From: Lysinibacillus sp. FSL W8-0992
Lineage (GTDB): Bacteria; Bacillota; Bacilli; Bacillales_A; Planococcaceae
Assembly: GCF_038008685.1 (NCBI RefSeq)
Contig: NZ_JBBOZQ010000001.1
Span: 3,472,001 to 3,536,000, forward strand
DNA length: 64,000 nt
Direction: 5' to 3'
Position numbers and translations under genes: made by a program. The notes under the pieces were generated by a model. It was given only the letters and a program-made list of their open reading frames with translations, was not told where the DNA came from and did not search any database. This document shows positions 23,551 through 32,341 of this stretch, piece after piece (the stretch's first letter is position 1; each line of letters opens with the position of its first letter).

Positions 23551-25041
23551 TTATTTAGTTTGTAATGTGATTTGCTTTAATACTTGATCGACAATTTGTT
23601 GCACCACTTCTGTATCTAGTGATGGTGCTTGCGCCTTGATATTCTCTACTACCGGCTCTATATCGAATTCCGGTTTTGGCACATCAACATCTTTAATGCC
23701 ATATGCCATACGCTTAATATTTAATAAATGTCTAGCTGTAATGTTATCGGACGTAATATTGCCGCCAAATGTACCACAGCCTAATGTAAAGGATGGGGCT
23801 AATCCAGTCGTACCGCCAACTGCACCAATCGAAGATAATGTGTTAACGACAATACGCGACACTGGTAAATCCAGCGAAAACTGCTCTGCTAACGCTGCAT
23901 TTTCCGTATGAATTGAGCATGAATGACCTCGTCCCCCTATGTTCAGTAGATCGATCATCACTTGTTTAGCCTCTGTGCTGTCCTCTACTGTGTAGAACGC
24001 AAATATCGGTGAAAGCTTTTCCAGTGAAAATGGAATATTTTTACCGATCATCGTCTCCAACCCAACAAGTACTTTCGTCTCTTCTGGCACGACAATACCG
24101 ACTAAATTGGCCAAGCTCACTGCTGATTTCCCAACAATTTGAGGGTTTACTTTTCCTGGCACAGGAGAAATCAGCTTCTCCATCTTCAACTTCTCTTCTG
24201 CACTTAAAATATACGCATGTTGTTTCTTTAACTCTGCTAAAACTTGTTCTGCAATAGCTTTATCCACGATAATGGCCTGCTCTGTTGCACAAATTGTGCC
24301 ATTATCAAACGATTTGCTTTGTACAAGCTGACGACTAGCTTTTTGGATATTGGCTGATTTTTCGATATAAGCCGGCACATTTCCTGGCCCTACTCCATAC
24401 GCAGGTTTTCCAGAGCTGTATGCCGCTTTTACCAATGCACCGCCACCCGTTGCTAAAATTAAATGAATATTAGGATGCTTCATTAATTGTTGCGTCGCTT
24501 CCATTGAAGACATTGTTAAACATTGCAACAACCCTTCTGGTGCTCCAGCCTTTTCCGCCGCCACTCTACAAATATCTAAAGCTTCCTTTGTACATTTAAC
24601 AGCATAAGGATGTGGGCTCAGAACAAGACCATTTCTCGTCTTTAATGAAATAAGTGTTTTAAAGATGGCAGTTGAAGTAGGATTCGTTGTTGGCACAATA
24701 CCTGCAATAACACCAAACGGGCTAGCAATCTCTGTAACTTTCTTTATACGATCAGAGCCTATTACACCAACAGTCTTTAAATCTTTTATATCTTCATAAA
24801 CATCTCTAGAAGCAACTTCATTTTTCATTTTTTTATGATTTGGGATACCCATCCCTGTTTCTTGTACAGCCATTTTGCCTAATCGTTCTGCCTCTTTAAA
24901 TGCGGCATCCGCCACAGCCTTTACAATAGTATCCACTTGTTGCTGTGAAAATTGCATATAGGCTGCTTGTGCTGTATTTGCCTGTCTAACGGCATCTCTC
25001 ATTTCCTGAATGGCTAATAAATCTTTATCTAAAGAAGCCAT
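23551..25041 (-). CDS. eutE: CoA-acylating acetaldehyde dehydrogenase
   Basis: 496 aa, aldehyde dehydrogenase superfamily. Acetaldehyde + CoA + NAD+ gives acetyl-CoA + NADH inside the compartment. The catalytic Cys is in [13 protein letters not shown] near residue 252; the nucleotide region includes [19 protein letters not shown] and [11 protein letters not shown]. The C-terminus [20 protein letters not shown] is a separate amphipathic helix after a linker, a typical encapsulation peptide. NADH made here must be reoxidised, yet no eutG is present. The ATG follows GAAAGGAGGCGGCTTT. Confidence 0.95.
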   Translation of the reverse strand: MASLDKDLLAIQEMRDAVRQANTAQAAYMQFSQQQVDTIVKAVADAAFKEAERLGKMAVQETGMGIPNHKKMKNEVASRDVYEDIKDLKTVGVIGSDRIKKVTEIASPFGVIAGIVPTTNPTSTAIFKTLISLKTRNGLVLSPHPYAVKCTKEALDICRVAAEKAGAPEGLLQCLTMSSMEATQQLMKHPNIHLILATGGGALVKAAYSSGKPAYGVGPGNVPAYIEKSANIQKASRQLVQSKSFDNGTICATEQAIIVDKAIAEQVLAELKKQHAYILSAEEKLKMEKLISPVPGKVNPQIVGKSAVSLANLVGIVVPEETKVLVGLETMIGKNIPFSLEKLSPIFAFYTVEDSTEAKQVMIDLLNIGGRGHSCSIHTENAALAEQFSLDLPVSRIVVNTLSSIGAVGGTTGLAPSFTLGCGTFGGNITSDNITARHLLNIKRMAYGIKDVDVPKPEFDIEPVVENIKAQAPSLDTEVVQQIVDQVLKQITLQTK

Positions 25042-25056
25042 AAAGCCGCCTCCTTT

Positions 25057-25707
25057 CTAAATATCGGGATTTCTTGCAACATTTTCTATTGCTTCTCTAA
25101 AAGCGTCTGCAGCAGCTTGACATGAAGACTGACTGCCACTTACTATGCCACCACCAAAGTTAGTTTCTGAAGGTGGTCCAAAAAATAGTTTTAGCTCTAC
25201 GTCCGCTGCTTTTAAAGCGGCATCTAAACCAACGACCGCCTCAATTGGTGGTGCGATTAAGTAAGCGAGTGCAGTGCCAACCTTCACATCTGCTAGCTCG
25301 GCCAAATAGGTTCCACAGCTTGCAACAGTATGCGCAAAAAGAGCATGGCTTTCATTGCCATTAATTGCTTCAAAATAAGTATCGAATTGAATCTTTTGTT
25401 CAATTGCTTCCAACCCACTGCGAATTTCGTCTGGTGAGCTTCCCGCAATAATGCCAATCATTTCACCAGATAATGGGCCTGACGCGTGTGCCGCACCTGC
25501 ATAAAAGCTTTTTGCATAAACGACAGCCACATCAGCTTTTTTCGTCGCTTCGTCTAATGCCACATATCCGACATCATCAATCGTTAGTGTGACTAGCCCA
25601 ATGCTATGCTGATTTGGCTTTAGCTCAAGCTGTGCTGCTAATTCTCTATTCACTCTAGGAATCATCTGCATTGCCAAAATTTCAGCCATTATTTTTTGAG
25701 GATTCAT
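25057..25707 (-). CDS. eutL: EutL trimeric (tandem-BMC) shell protein
   Basis: 216 aa from ATG 25707, chosen because AGGAGGGAAGTA precedes it; a longer frame to 25737 would overlap eutC by 20 bases. Two circularly permuted BMC domains are fused: the first carries SIGLVTLTIDDVGYVALDEA and YAKSFYAGAAHASGPLSGE, the second VGTALAYLIAPPIEAVVGLD and FFGPPSETNFGGG. EutL trimers form facet tiles with a central gated pore. Lies between eutC and eutE as in most Firmicutes eut loci. Confidence 0.95.
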   Translation of the reverse strand: MNPQKIMAEILAMQMIPRVNRELAAQLELKPNQHSIGLVTLTIDDVGYVALDEATKKADVAVVYAKSFYAGAAHASGPLSGEMIGIIAGSSPDEIRSGLEAIEQKIQFDTYFEAINGNESHALFAHTVASCGTYLAELADVKVGTALAYLIAPPIEAVVGLDAALKAADVELKLFFGPPSETNFGGGIVSGSQSSCQAAADAFREAIENVARNPDI

Positions 25708-25717
25708 TACTTCCCTC

Positions 25718-26743
25718 CTAACCTTCTTTAGCGACAAGATTTACGCCACTAGCCTTGTATTGCAATATTTTTTGAACTACTGTACCTAAATAAGCACCTG
25801 CCTCAAGTGGCGGAATACCACCTTTATGAATGTTTGATATAACCATTCGATCCGCTTCGACTGTGCCCATTCTCGGCTGATAACATAAATACGCACTCAT
25901 CGACTCAGCTGACACAAGCCCAGGACGTTCACCAATTAAGTAAACAATGACCTCTGCTTGCAATAGTTCGCCAATCTCATCCATTAAGGCAACACGCCCT
26001 TTATCTATATAAAAAGTAGTGCCTATTTCGATATTTAAATTGCTAAGACTTTGCTGTAATGCTAAATAAACATCCTGTACATTTTCTTCAATCGCACTCG
26101 CACTTAAGCCGTTAGAAATAATGATTTGGACTGTTGGACGTGCTTTGCATGATGATTGAATAAGTGCTTTCGATTCATCTGATAAGCGACGACCTAAATC
26201 CGGTCTAGTAATGTATTCTTCTTTATCAGTTACTCGTGTTGTTACTTGAAAGACATTCAATTTTTGCAATAGCTCTTCTGTCACTTCTCCATATACGGCA
26301 TCTACTGCTGCTGCATGATCGAGGCGGAACTTCAACCAAGTTTTTGTTTTTGGCCTTGTTCCTGCTCTACCTACACCGATTCTTGCAGGTGTATGTTTTT
26401 TTGCCGCTTGTACACTTTCAGATATAGTTTCCGCTTCAAACTGAAATGCCTTAGCAGGTTCCGCTGTAGAAGGATGGTCTTCAATCGTTGCACTGTGCGA
26501 ATATTCTTGTGTAGATGATGCATGATTGTAAAGCTTAATTAATGGTTGATCTGATGTCGCAATTGGATTTGGTAGCGCTTCAGAATGATTAACTGCTGTT
26601 TCATAGAACTTAATAAGTGGTTCTCTCTGTTCTACAGTCGGTGTAGTTATTTCTTCAGATAAATTGTTTGATGTATCGTTACTCATTTTCTCCATAACAA
26701 GCTGCGTAATCATGGATACTAGCTGTTCATTCAATGGTCTCAC
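25718..26743 (-). CDS. eutC: Ethanolamine ammonia-lyase small subunit with extended N-terminus
   Basis: 341 aa; the usual EutC is about 295. Residues 4-20 (LNEQLVSMITQLVMEKM) form an amphipathic targeting helix. Residues 30-100 are a low-complexity linker holding two copies of a PLIK[FL]Y motif (EPLIKFYETA and QPLIKLYNHA, about 30 residues apart). The enzymatic part starts about 115 (ARIGVGRAGTRPKTKTWLKF) and includes DHAAAVDAVYGEV, ISNGLSASAIEENV and YLIGERPGLVSAESMSAYL, which bind the B12 cofactor with EutB. The eutB stop is directly followed by this start, with no gap. Confidence 0.95.
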   Translation of the reverse strand: MRPLNEQLVSMITQLVMEKMSNDTSNNLSEEITTPTVEQREPLIKFYETAVNHSEALPNPIATSDQPLIKLYNHASSTQEYSHSATIEDHPSTAEPAKAFQFEAETISESVQAAKKHTPARIGVGRAGTRPKTKTWLKFRLDHAAAVDAVYGEVTEELLQKLNVFQVTTRVTDKEEYITRPDLGRRLSDESKALIQSSCKARPTVQIIISNGLSASAIEENVQDVYLALQQSLSNLNIEIGTTFYIDKGRVALMDEIGELLQAEVIVYLIGERPGLVSAESMSAYLCYQPRMGTVEADRMVISNIHKGGIPPLEAGAYLGTVVQKILQYKASGVNLVAKEG

Positions 26744-28114
26744 CTACCTTTCAAATATCGATAAATCGCCAGCTCTAGCTGAAAGTCGCCCATTTTCGTA
26801 AATGCCCATTTTTTCTAACCAAGCTAAATATTCGGGCGCCGGTTTTTTACCAAATGTTTGAAGCAACGTTGCAACATCATGGAAACTCATTGACTGGTAG
26901 TTCAACATAATATCGTCTCCCATAGGTGCTGCAATAATAAAGTTCACGCCTGCTGCGGTTAGTAACACACTTAAATCTTCTACATCATTTTGGTCTGCCT
27001 TTATATGATTCGTGTAACAAATATCTACTCCCATTGGAATGCCGTGCATTTTACCCATAAAGTGGTCTTCTAGCCCTGCCCGAATAACTTGTTTGTTGTT
27101 ATACAAATACTCAGGACCGATGAAACCAACAACTGTGTTGACAATATACGGATTAAAATGTCTTGCGAATCCATAATTGCGTGATTCCAATGTTACTTGG
27201 TCAATGCCCATATGTGCTTCTGCAGAAAGCTCCGAGCCTTGCCCTGTTTCAAAGTAAAATAAATTAGGGCCAGTTCCCGTTCCTTGTTTTTTCACAAGCT
27301 CCTCTGCTTCTCGAATTAAGTCTGCAGAAATACCAAACGAGCGGTTGGCAATTTCAGTACCAGCAATACTTTGGAAAATCATATCGGCTGGCGCCCCTTG
27401 CTTGATAGCTTTCATTTGTGTTGTAATATGAGCCAATACACAGTTCTGTGTAGGAATCGACCAATCATTAATAAATTCTTTTGTAGCATGTAAAACTTTT
27501 TTAACGCTTTCGACAGAATCGTCTACAGGGTTAATGCCAATAACGGCATCGCCTATTCCATAAGACAATCCTTCTTTTAAGGAAGCGATAATTCCGTCAA
27601 TATTATCTGTTGGGTGGTTGGGCTGTAGTCTTGAGGAAAGCGTACCCTTTTGCCCAATCGTAATATTGCACGTTGAAAGTATTTCTACCTTATTGGCCGC
27701 ATGAACAAGATCCAAGTTAGACATTAGCTTTGTAACAGCTGCAATAATTTCTGAATTCATGCCCTTACTTAAGCGCTTTAACTCTCGATCTCCTGTATCA
27801 TTCGATAAAATATATTCTCTAAGTTGTTCAATGCTCCAATTTTTTATTTCTCCGTAAATTTGTTCATTGATATCCCCTTCAATAATGCGTGTGACCTCAT
27901 CATTTTCTGGAGGAACTAAAGGATTCTCTCGTATATCCTTGACTAGTAATTCACTTAGCACAGCTTTTGCTGCAATTCGTTGCTGTACGGTTTCAGCAGC
28001 AATACCCGCTAGCCGATCTCCCGATTTTTCTTCATTGGCCTTAGCCATTACGTCTTTTAATGAATGAAAATTATATTTTTCTCCACCAAATATCACCGAT
28101 AGATTCACATTCAT
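26744..28114 (-). CDS. eutB: Ethanolamine ammonia-lyase large subunit
   Basis: 456 aa, standard length. Adenosylcobalamin-dependent deamination of ethanolamine to acetaldehyde and ammonia. The TIM-barrel family blocks are intact: DRLAGIAAETVQQRIAAKAV, GLSYGIGDAVIGINPVDDS, CVLAHITTQMKAIKQGAP, YFETGQGSELSAEAHMG and GKMHGIPMGVDICYTNHIKAD. Adenosylcobalamin must come from elsewhere, because no eutT adenosyltransferase or cob gene is in the window. ATG with AAGGAGGATGAATG. Confidence 0.97.
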   Translation of the reverse strand: MNVNLSVIFGGEKYNFHSLKDVMAKANEEKSGDRLAGIAAETVQQRIAAKAVLSELLVKDIRENPLVPPENDEVTRIIEGDINEQIYGEIKNWSIEQLREYILSNDTGDRELKRLSKGMNSEIIAAVTKLMSNLDLVHAANKVEILSTCNITIGQKGTLSSRLQPNHPTDNIDGIIASLKEGLSYGIGDAVIGINPVDDSVESVKKVLHATKEFINDWSIPTQNCVLAHITTQMKAIKQGAPADMIFQSIAGTEIANRSFGISADLIREAEELVKKQGTGTGPNLFYFETGQGSELSAEAHMGIDQVTLESRNYGFARHFNPYIVNTVVGFIGPEYLYNNKQVIRAGLEDHFMGKMHGIPMGVDICYTNHIKADQNDVEDLSVLLTAAGVNFIIAAPMGDDIMLNYQSMSFHDVATLLQTFGKKPAPEYLAWLEKMGIYENGRLSARAGDLSIFER

Positions 28115-28119
28115 CCTCC

Positions 28120-29544
28120 TTACTTTGAGTGGAAAGCTAGTGTTTTGACAACAACAGGGACAACACCAGAAGGTAGCACTTGCCCAATGTCAATATAATC
28201 ACCTGTTTCTACTTTAATTTGATCGATACATAGTATAGGAACCATTGGATTAATAGCTTGCAACGTTTGCCCTATAACCTTTGCATAATCTGATTGAATG
28301 ACTATGATAATTGGTATGTCCTTGGAGCTTCTTGTTCCTAAATGCTGTAAAATGGCCTCGCATAATGTATGGACATCCTGAAAACTTAAGTACGGTAACT
28401 CACTAAAATAAAGTGCAAATGGAGCGTGTTTATCCTCTATCGAAAAGAGTGCATCTGCTCTATCCACTGCTGTCTTTACCATATGATCAAACGCTTTTGA
28501 TGCGATACTCATATGGCAATTAAATACAGGGACATTTTTTAACGGTAAAACATCTGCATCCACTTGAATGGTGGCACCACTAATTTCAGTTGTTTGTGTA
28601 CCTGCCCCAGTCACTGTTGCTCGTGCAGTTTCTTGTGGCTGTAGCCATAAAAATGTTTGCAGTTGCTCATGCTGTAATAGCATATTTGCTAGTTTATCGC
28701 CGATATCATCGTACTGACGATGCGTACAATCATGGTTATATATACAGGAAGCTACCCCTCCTGAAAAGACGATTGCATCGACTGGCTTATGCCAATTTGG
28801 CAAATGTCCTAATAACAATGGATGCTCGGCATCAATTTCTTGCCCACTTAATGTCTTAGCTAAGAAGCGCACCATTTCTTGAATAAGCTGCCCAACGCGA
28901 GCATCGTCTGCCGAATCCCCTAGCTGTAATGGTTTTGGCCACTTCTCCATGAGCTTCTTAATAGGTGGAGAAATAGAAAGAATTTTGCCATTATAAAATT
29001 CAATTAATCTACCACCAACATGCAATGTACATGTGCCAATGACTTCACCGTACTGCATAACTGCGATATTAGCCGTACCGCCACCAATATCTATATTGGC
29101 AATGACTTTGCCTGTGTTTTTTGACAGTTGGACAGTACCTGCACCTTTGGCGGCAATAATCCCCTCTAAATCAGGCCCTGCAGTCGCAACTAGAAAATGA
29201 CCTGCTGAGTCAGCAATTGCATGGACAACCTCACTGGCATTTTCCTTCGTTGCAGATTCACCCGTAATAATAATGGCACCTGTTGATATATCTGCCGGTG
29301 AAATTTGAGCAAGTTGATATTGCTGAAATATAAATTGTTCTATCTGTTCCATATCGATAATGTCATCATTGAGAAACGGTGTTTTAATAATAGGACTTTG
29401 ATGTAACACCGTTTTTTCAATTATTTCTATCCGCGGCACATGTGTCACACCAGCAACGTTTTTCAACAGAAAACTACTAACAACCATCTTTGTTGTACTT
29501 GTCCCAATATCAATGCCTGCACTATAAATTTTTTCTGTTTTCAA
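28120..29544 (-). CDS. eutA: Ethanolamine ammonia-lyase reactivating factor
   Basis: 474 aa, ASKHA-fold ATPase that releases damaged cobalamin from EutBC. The phosphate-binding loops are visible: SAGIDIGTSTTKMVV at the N-terminus, ANIDIGGGTANIAVM near residue 150, and AIVFSGGVASCIYN near 265. The order eutA-eutB-eutC is the conserved core. RBS AGGGAGGCATAAG. Only 5 bases separate it from eutB. Confidence 0.94.
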   Translation of the reverse strand: MKTEKIYSAGIDIGTSTTKMVVSSFLLKNVAGVTHVPRIEIIEKTVLHQSPIIKTPFLNDDIIDMEQIEQFIFQQYQLAQISPADISTGAIIITGESATKENASEVVHAIADSAGHFLVATAGPDLEGIIAAKGAGTVQLSKNTGKVIANIDIGGGTANIAVMQYGEVIGTCTLHVGGRLIEFYNGKILSISPPIKKLMEKWPKPLQLGDSADDARVGQLIQEMVRFLAKTLSGQEIDAEHPLLLGHLPNWHKPVDAIVFSGGVASCIYNHDCTHRQYDDIGDKLANMLLQHEQLQTFLWLQPQETARATVTGAGTQTTEISGATIQVDADVLPLKNVPVFNCHMSIASKAFDHMVKTAVDRADALFSIEDKHAPFALYFSELPYLSFQDVHTLCEAILQHLGTRSSKDIPIIIVIQSDYAKVIGQTLQAINPMVPILCIDQIKVETGDYIDIGQVLPSGVVPVVVKTLAFHSK

Positions 29545-29565
29545 CTTATGCCTCCCTCTACGCCA

Positions 29566-30063
29566 CTAAGAACAATAAATAAGATAGGGACTATCACGAT
29601 CCTTAACAAATTGGCGAATTTCCTCGTCTGAATTGAGCTGAATTAGCGGTGCAATATACTCAATTCCAAGCATTTGCCACGAAGATGTTTGAACGATTGG
29701 ACCGTGTGTCATAACGTTTTTTAATAAAGTTGTTGCTCTTTCCACATCTGCAAGAGGTGCATCTATTTTGGTAATGACGCCAATTTGTATTTTAGGAATG
29801 CCCAAGCTAAATTGTGGTGGAAAAACACTCCTTGAGGATGTGGCATCCTGTAAATAAATTACATGCGTCACTTCGAGCGATGTTGCCATAATATTTCTGT
29901 AATACATCGGATTTTCTATATATTCTCCAGGTGTATCAACAATCCAGTCATCAAAAACGAGTGCCTGCGTTTTATTGGCTTTTCTATCTTTGCCTAATAA
30001 CGCATTCATTAGCGTTGACTTACCAGCTTGCACACCGCCTATTATCATTACTCGATTTTTCAT
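29566..30063 (-). CDS. eutP: EutP/PduV-family P-loop protein
   Basis: 165 aa from ATG 30063; an upstream ATG at 30072 adds MCH. Walker A is GGVQAGKSTLMNALLG at residues 7-22 and VDTPGEYIENP carries the switch/Walker B region. Family members associate with microcompartments and have GTPase-like or acetate-kinase activity reported for some EutP. The C-terminus is short (SPYLIYCS). It lies between eutS and eutA, with eutS ending 2 bases upstream of the longer frame. Confidence 0.9.
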   Translation of the reverse strand: MKNRVMIIGGVQAGKSTLMNALLGKDRKANKTQALVFDDWIVDTPGEYIENPMYYRNIMATSLEVTHVIYLQDATSSRSVFPPQFSLGIPKIQIGVITKIDAPLADVERATTLLKNVMTHGPIVQTSSWQMLGIEYIAPLIQLNSDEEIRQFVKDRDSPYLIYCS

Positions 30064-30073
30064 ATGGCACATC

Positions 30074-30415
30074 CTATGACTTCGTTATTTTAGATGGCGT
30101 ATAACCTAGCATTTCTGAAAGAAAACGATTAATTTCTAACATCGCCATTTCAACTTCAGAGACACTACCCACAATAACGAGACTGCCCGTAAAACGATCT
30201 AAAAACCCTAGTTTTACATTCGCTGCCTTTGTAGCTATATCCCCAGCAATAATGACTGTTTCACTCGGTGTACAAGTCATAATGCCAAGTGCACCCGCTT
30301 CTTGAATACCAAGTTTTTGAAACATTTCAGGATCTGGATTTGCTATTAAATGACTCAACGTTAGTTGCTTACCCGGCACAAATTCCTGAATAAATCGTTT
30401 CTTTTCTTCACTCAT
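30074..30415 (-). CDS. eutS: EutS-type BMC shell protein
   Basis: 113 aa, a permuted BMC domain: FIQEFVPGKQLTLSHLIANP at the N-terminus is the EutS/PduU signature that forms the small beta-barrel over the pore, followed by GIQEAGALGIMTCTPSETVI and GFLDRFTGSLVIVGS. EutS hexamers are bent and introduce curvature at facet edges. ATG with AGAAAGAAGTGATGTCGT. Confidence 0.94.
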   Translation of the reverse strand: MSEEKKRFIQEFVPGKQLTLSHLIANPDPEMFQKLGIQEAGALGIMTCTPSETVIIAGDIATKAANVKLGFLDRFTGSLVIVGSVSEVEMAMLEINRFLSEMLGYTPSKITKS

Positions 30416-30434
30416 ACGACATCACTTCTTTCTA

Positions 30435-31688
30435 TCAAGACTTTTGATCTGTTAAATATTCTCCCTCTTTAATGATGCCTGCCTTGCGATCTTCTTGTTC
30501 CAATTTTAAAGCTGTAGGTACTGATAGCTTATAGGCAAAGAAAATGGCAATGATTCCTGCTAAAAGCTTCCCTGCCATTACAGGTAAAATAATTGTTGGC
30601 TGGAAATTAGCAGTAAATGATAAATGATCACCTAACAGGAATGCTGAACAAACTCCAAAGGCAATGTTGATTACTTTATCTTTTGGCGGCATCTGACGAA
30701 TGAGTGTAAACATAGCTAAAATATTTGCACTCGTTGCTAAAATCCCTGCACTTCCTACCGATGAAAGACCTAATTTTTTACCTGCTGTTTCTAGCGGTTT
30801 AGAAGCATATTTTCGGATTAAGTAGACCATTGGGAATGCACCCGCTAACATAATACCGATATAACCAGCCGTTTCTAATGCACGGAATTGGTCAACACTA
30901 TCTGCCATGATTGGATCAAAGCCCCATGCCCCAAAAATCTTTGTAAAAAGACCCGTAAAAATTTCAACAATCGAGAACACAAGTACAAGCTTAATCGCCG
31001 CATCCATTACACGTCCAAAAATCATAAAACCTTTGATCATGCCATTTGGAATGAGCTTTAGCCCTAACGCAATTAAGATTACAAAAATAAATAAAGGCAA
31101 TAAATTAAGTAATATTTGTAAAACAGAAATGGCAAAAACATAAGTTGGTGCAGATGTAGTACTAATGACTTCACGAACTTCCGTGTTAAACATCACAATC
31201 ATGATTGATGAAATAAATGCACCAATCGGAATTGTTAAAACGCCCGCCATAATTCCTAATGCCATATACTTATGATCACGCTTGTCTAACATCGCAAGAC
31301 CCATCGGAATTGAGAATACAATTGTTGCACCTGACATAAAACCAACAACAAGTGCCATCACCCATCCTTCATAGGATTCCTTTAAGGCATTTGCTAATTG
31401 ATATCCCCCCATGTCCGACGCTAAAATTGTTGTTGCGGCTATTGCTGGATCAGCTCCAATCCATTCAAAAACCGGACTAATAAAGTGACTAATAAACCAC
31501 GTTAAGTAAGGTATAGCTGCCATGATTCCTGCCGCGGGTACAAAAATATGCCCTACAGTATGGATACCATTCATAAATTCTTTACCAATCCCATACTCTG
31601 CATCTCGAATTGCTCCGATCGCACCTAAAACGGCACAAATCATAATAATATAAACGATTATCGTTCCTATCATTGCCATCTTACTCAT
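30435..31688 (-). CDS. eutH: Ethanolamine permease EutH
   Basis: 417 aa, about 11 membrane spans. Facilitates uptake of protonated ethanolamine. Characteristic stretches are IGKEFMNGIHTVGHIFVPAA, DPAIAATTILASDMGGYQLA and FLLGDHLSFTANFQP. ATG with AAAGGGGGGATGAGTAAG. It is the first structural gene after the regulators and lies directly behind a terminator (31716-31759), so its expression should depend on read-through controlled by EutV. Confidence 0.95.
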   Translation of the reverse strand: MSKMAMIGTIIVYIIMICAVLGAIGAIRDAEYGIGKEFMNGIHTVGHIFVPAAGIMAAIPYLTWFISHFISPVFEWIGADPAIAATTILASDMGGYQLANALKESYEGWVMALVVGFMSGATIVFSIPMGLAMLDKRDHKYMALGIMAGVLTIPIGAFISSIMIVMFNTEVREVISTTSAPTYVFAISVLQILLNLLPLFIFVILIALGLKLIPNGMIKGFMIFGRVMDAAIKLVLVFSIVEIFTGLFTKIFGAWGFDPIMADSVDQFRALETAGYIGIMLAGAFPMVYLIRKYASKPLETAGKKLGLSSVGSAGILATSANILAMFTLIRQMPPKDKVINIAFGVCSAFLLGDHLSFTANFQPTIILPVMAGKLLAGIIAIFFAYKLSVPTALKLEQEDRKAGIIKEGEYLTDQKS

Positions 31689-31715
31689 CCCCCCCTTTGA
31701 TTTTGATAAATATAT

Positions 31716-31763
31716 AGAAAAAAAGACGCATTAAAGAAAAATTCTCTTTAAGCGTCTTTGCTT
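31716..31763 (-). promoter_or_regulatory. Terminator overlapped by a hexaloop hairpin (candidate EutV antitermination site)
   Basis: In the minus-strand transcript AAAGACGCTTAAAG (31759-31746) pairs with CTTTAATGCGTCTTT (31736-31722) and is followed by a run of T, a clear intrinsic terminator between eutV and eutH. Its 5' arm can instead pair as AAGC-AAAGAC-GCTT (31763-31750), a four-bp stem with a six-base loop that has A at position 1 and G at position 4. That is the loop pattern bound by ANTAR regulators. The two structures exclude each other. A second, upstream hairpin of the usual tandem was not found. Confidence 0.6.
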
Positions 31764-32341
31764 CATCTATTAACTTGTAATGTATGAATAATTCGTTTTG
31801 CTATTGTCACCATTTCCTGCTGACTTTGCATACTCTCATTGCGAATTTTTTTATAAGCCTCGTCCTCGCTAAGTTTTTCTGATTGCATCAGTAACCCTTT
31901 CGCTCGTTCGATTAGTTTCCGCTTTTCTAATTCACTTTGCTTATGCAATATTTCACCGTTCAGACGGTTGAATTTATCGATTTGATGAAATGCCACTTCT
32001 AGCGCTGGCAAGACATTTTTCTCAGAAAACGGTTTCATAACATAACCTAAAATATTATCCTGTTTCATGTACAATAACAATTCTTTTTCACTGTAAGCTG
32101 ATATAAACAGTACGGGTATACCTAACTGCTGTTCAATAATTTTACTTGCTTTTAAACCATCTAGTTTCGGCATTTTGATGTCCATTAAAATCAACTGTGG
32201 CTTATGTGTAAAAGCTAGCTCAATCGCTGATTCTCCATTATTTGCTTGAGCAACGACTTCATAGCCATTATCTTCTAGCATAAATTTCAAATCGATAGCG
32301 ATAAGTGATTCATCTTCGACAATCATTACTTTCCTAGTCAT
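31763..32341 (-). CDS. eutV: ANTAR-domain response regulator EutV
   Basis: 192 aa. An N-terminal receiver (residues 4-120) has the acidic pair in VEDESLIAID, the phospho-acceptor Asp in LILMDIKMPKLDG (near 54), and Lys in VMKPFSE. A coiled linker leads to the ANTAR RNA-binding domain (about 130-190, ERKLIERAKGLLMQSEKLSE and EAYKKIRNESM). Phosphorylated EutV binds leader hairpins and prevents termination. Its start overlaps the eutW stop by 8 bases. The next gene, eutH, lies behind a terminator. Confidence 0.95.
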   Translation of the reverse strand: MTRKVMIVEDESLIAIDLKFMLEDNGYEVVAQANNGESAIELAFTHKPQLILMDIKMPKLDGLKASKIIEQQLGIPVLFISAYSEKELLLYMKQDNILGYVMKPFSEKNVLPALEVAFHQIDKFNRLNGEILHKQSELEKRKLIERAKGLLMQSEKLSEDEAYKKIRNESMQSQQEMVTIAKRIIHTLQVNR

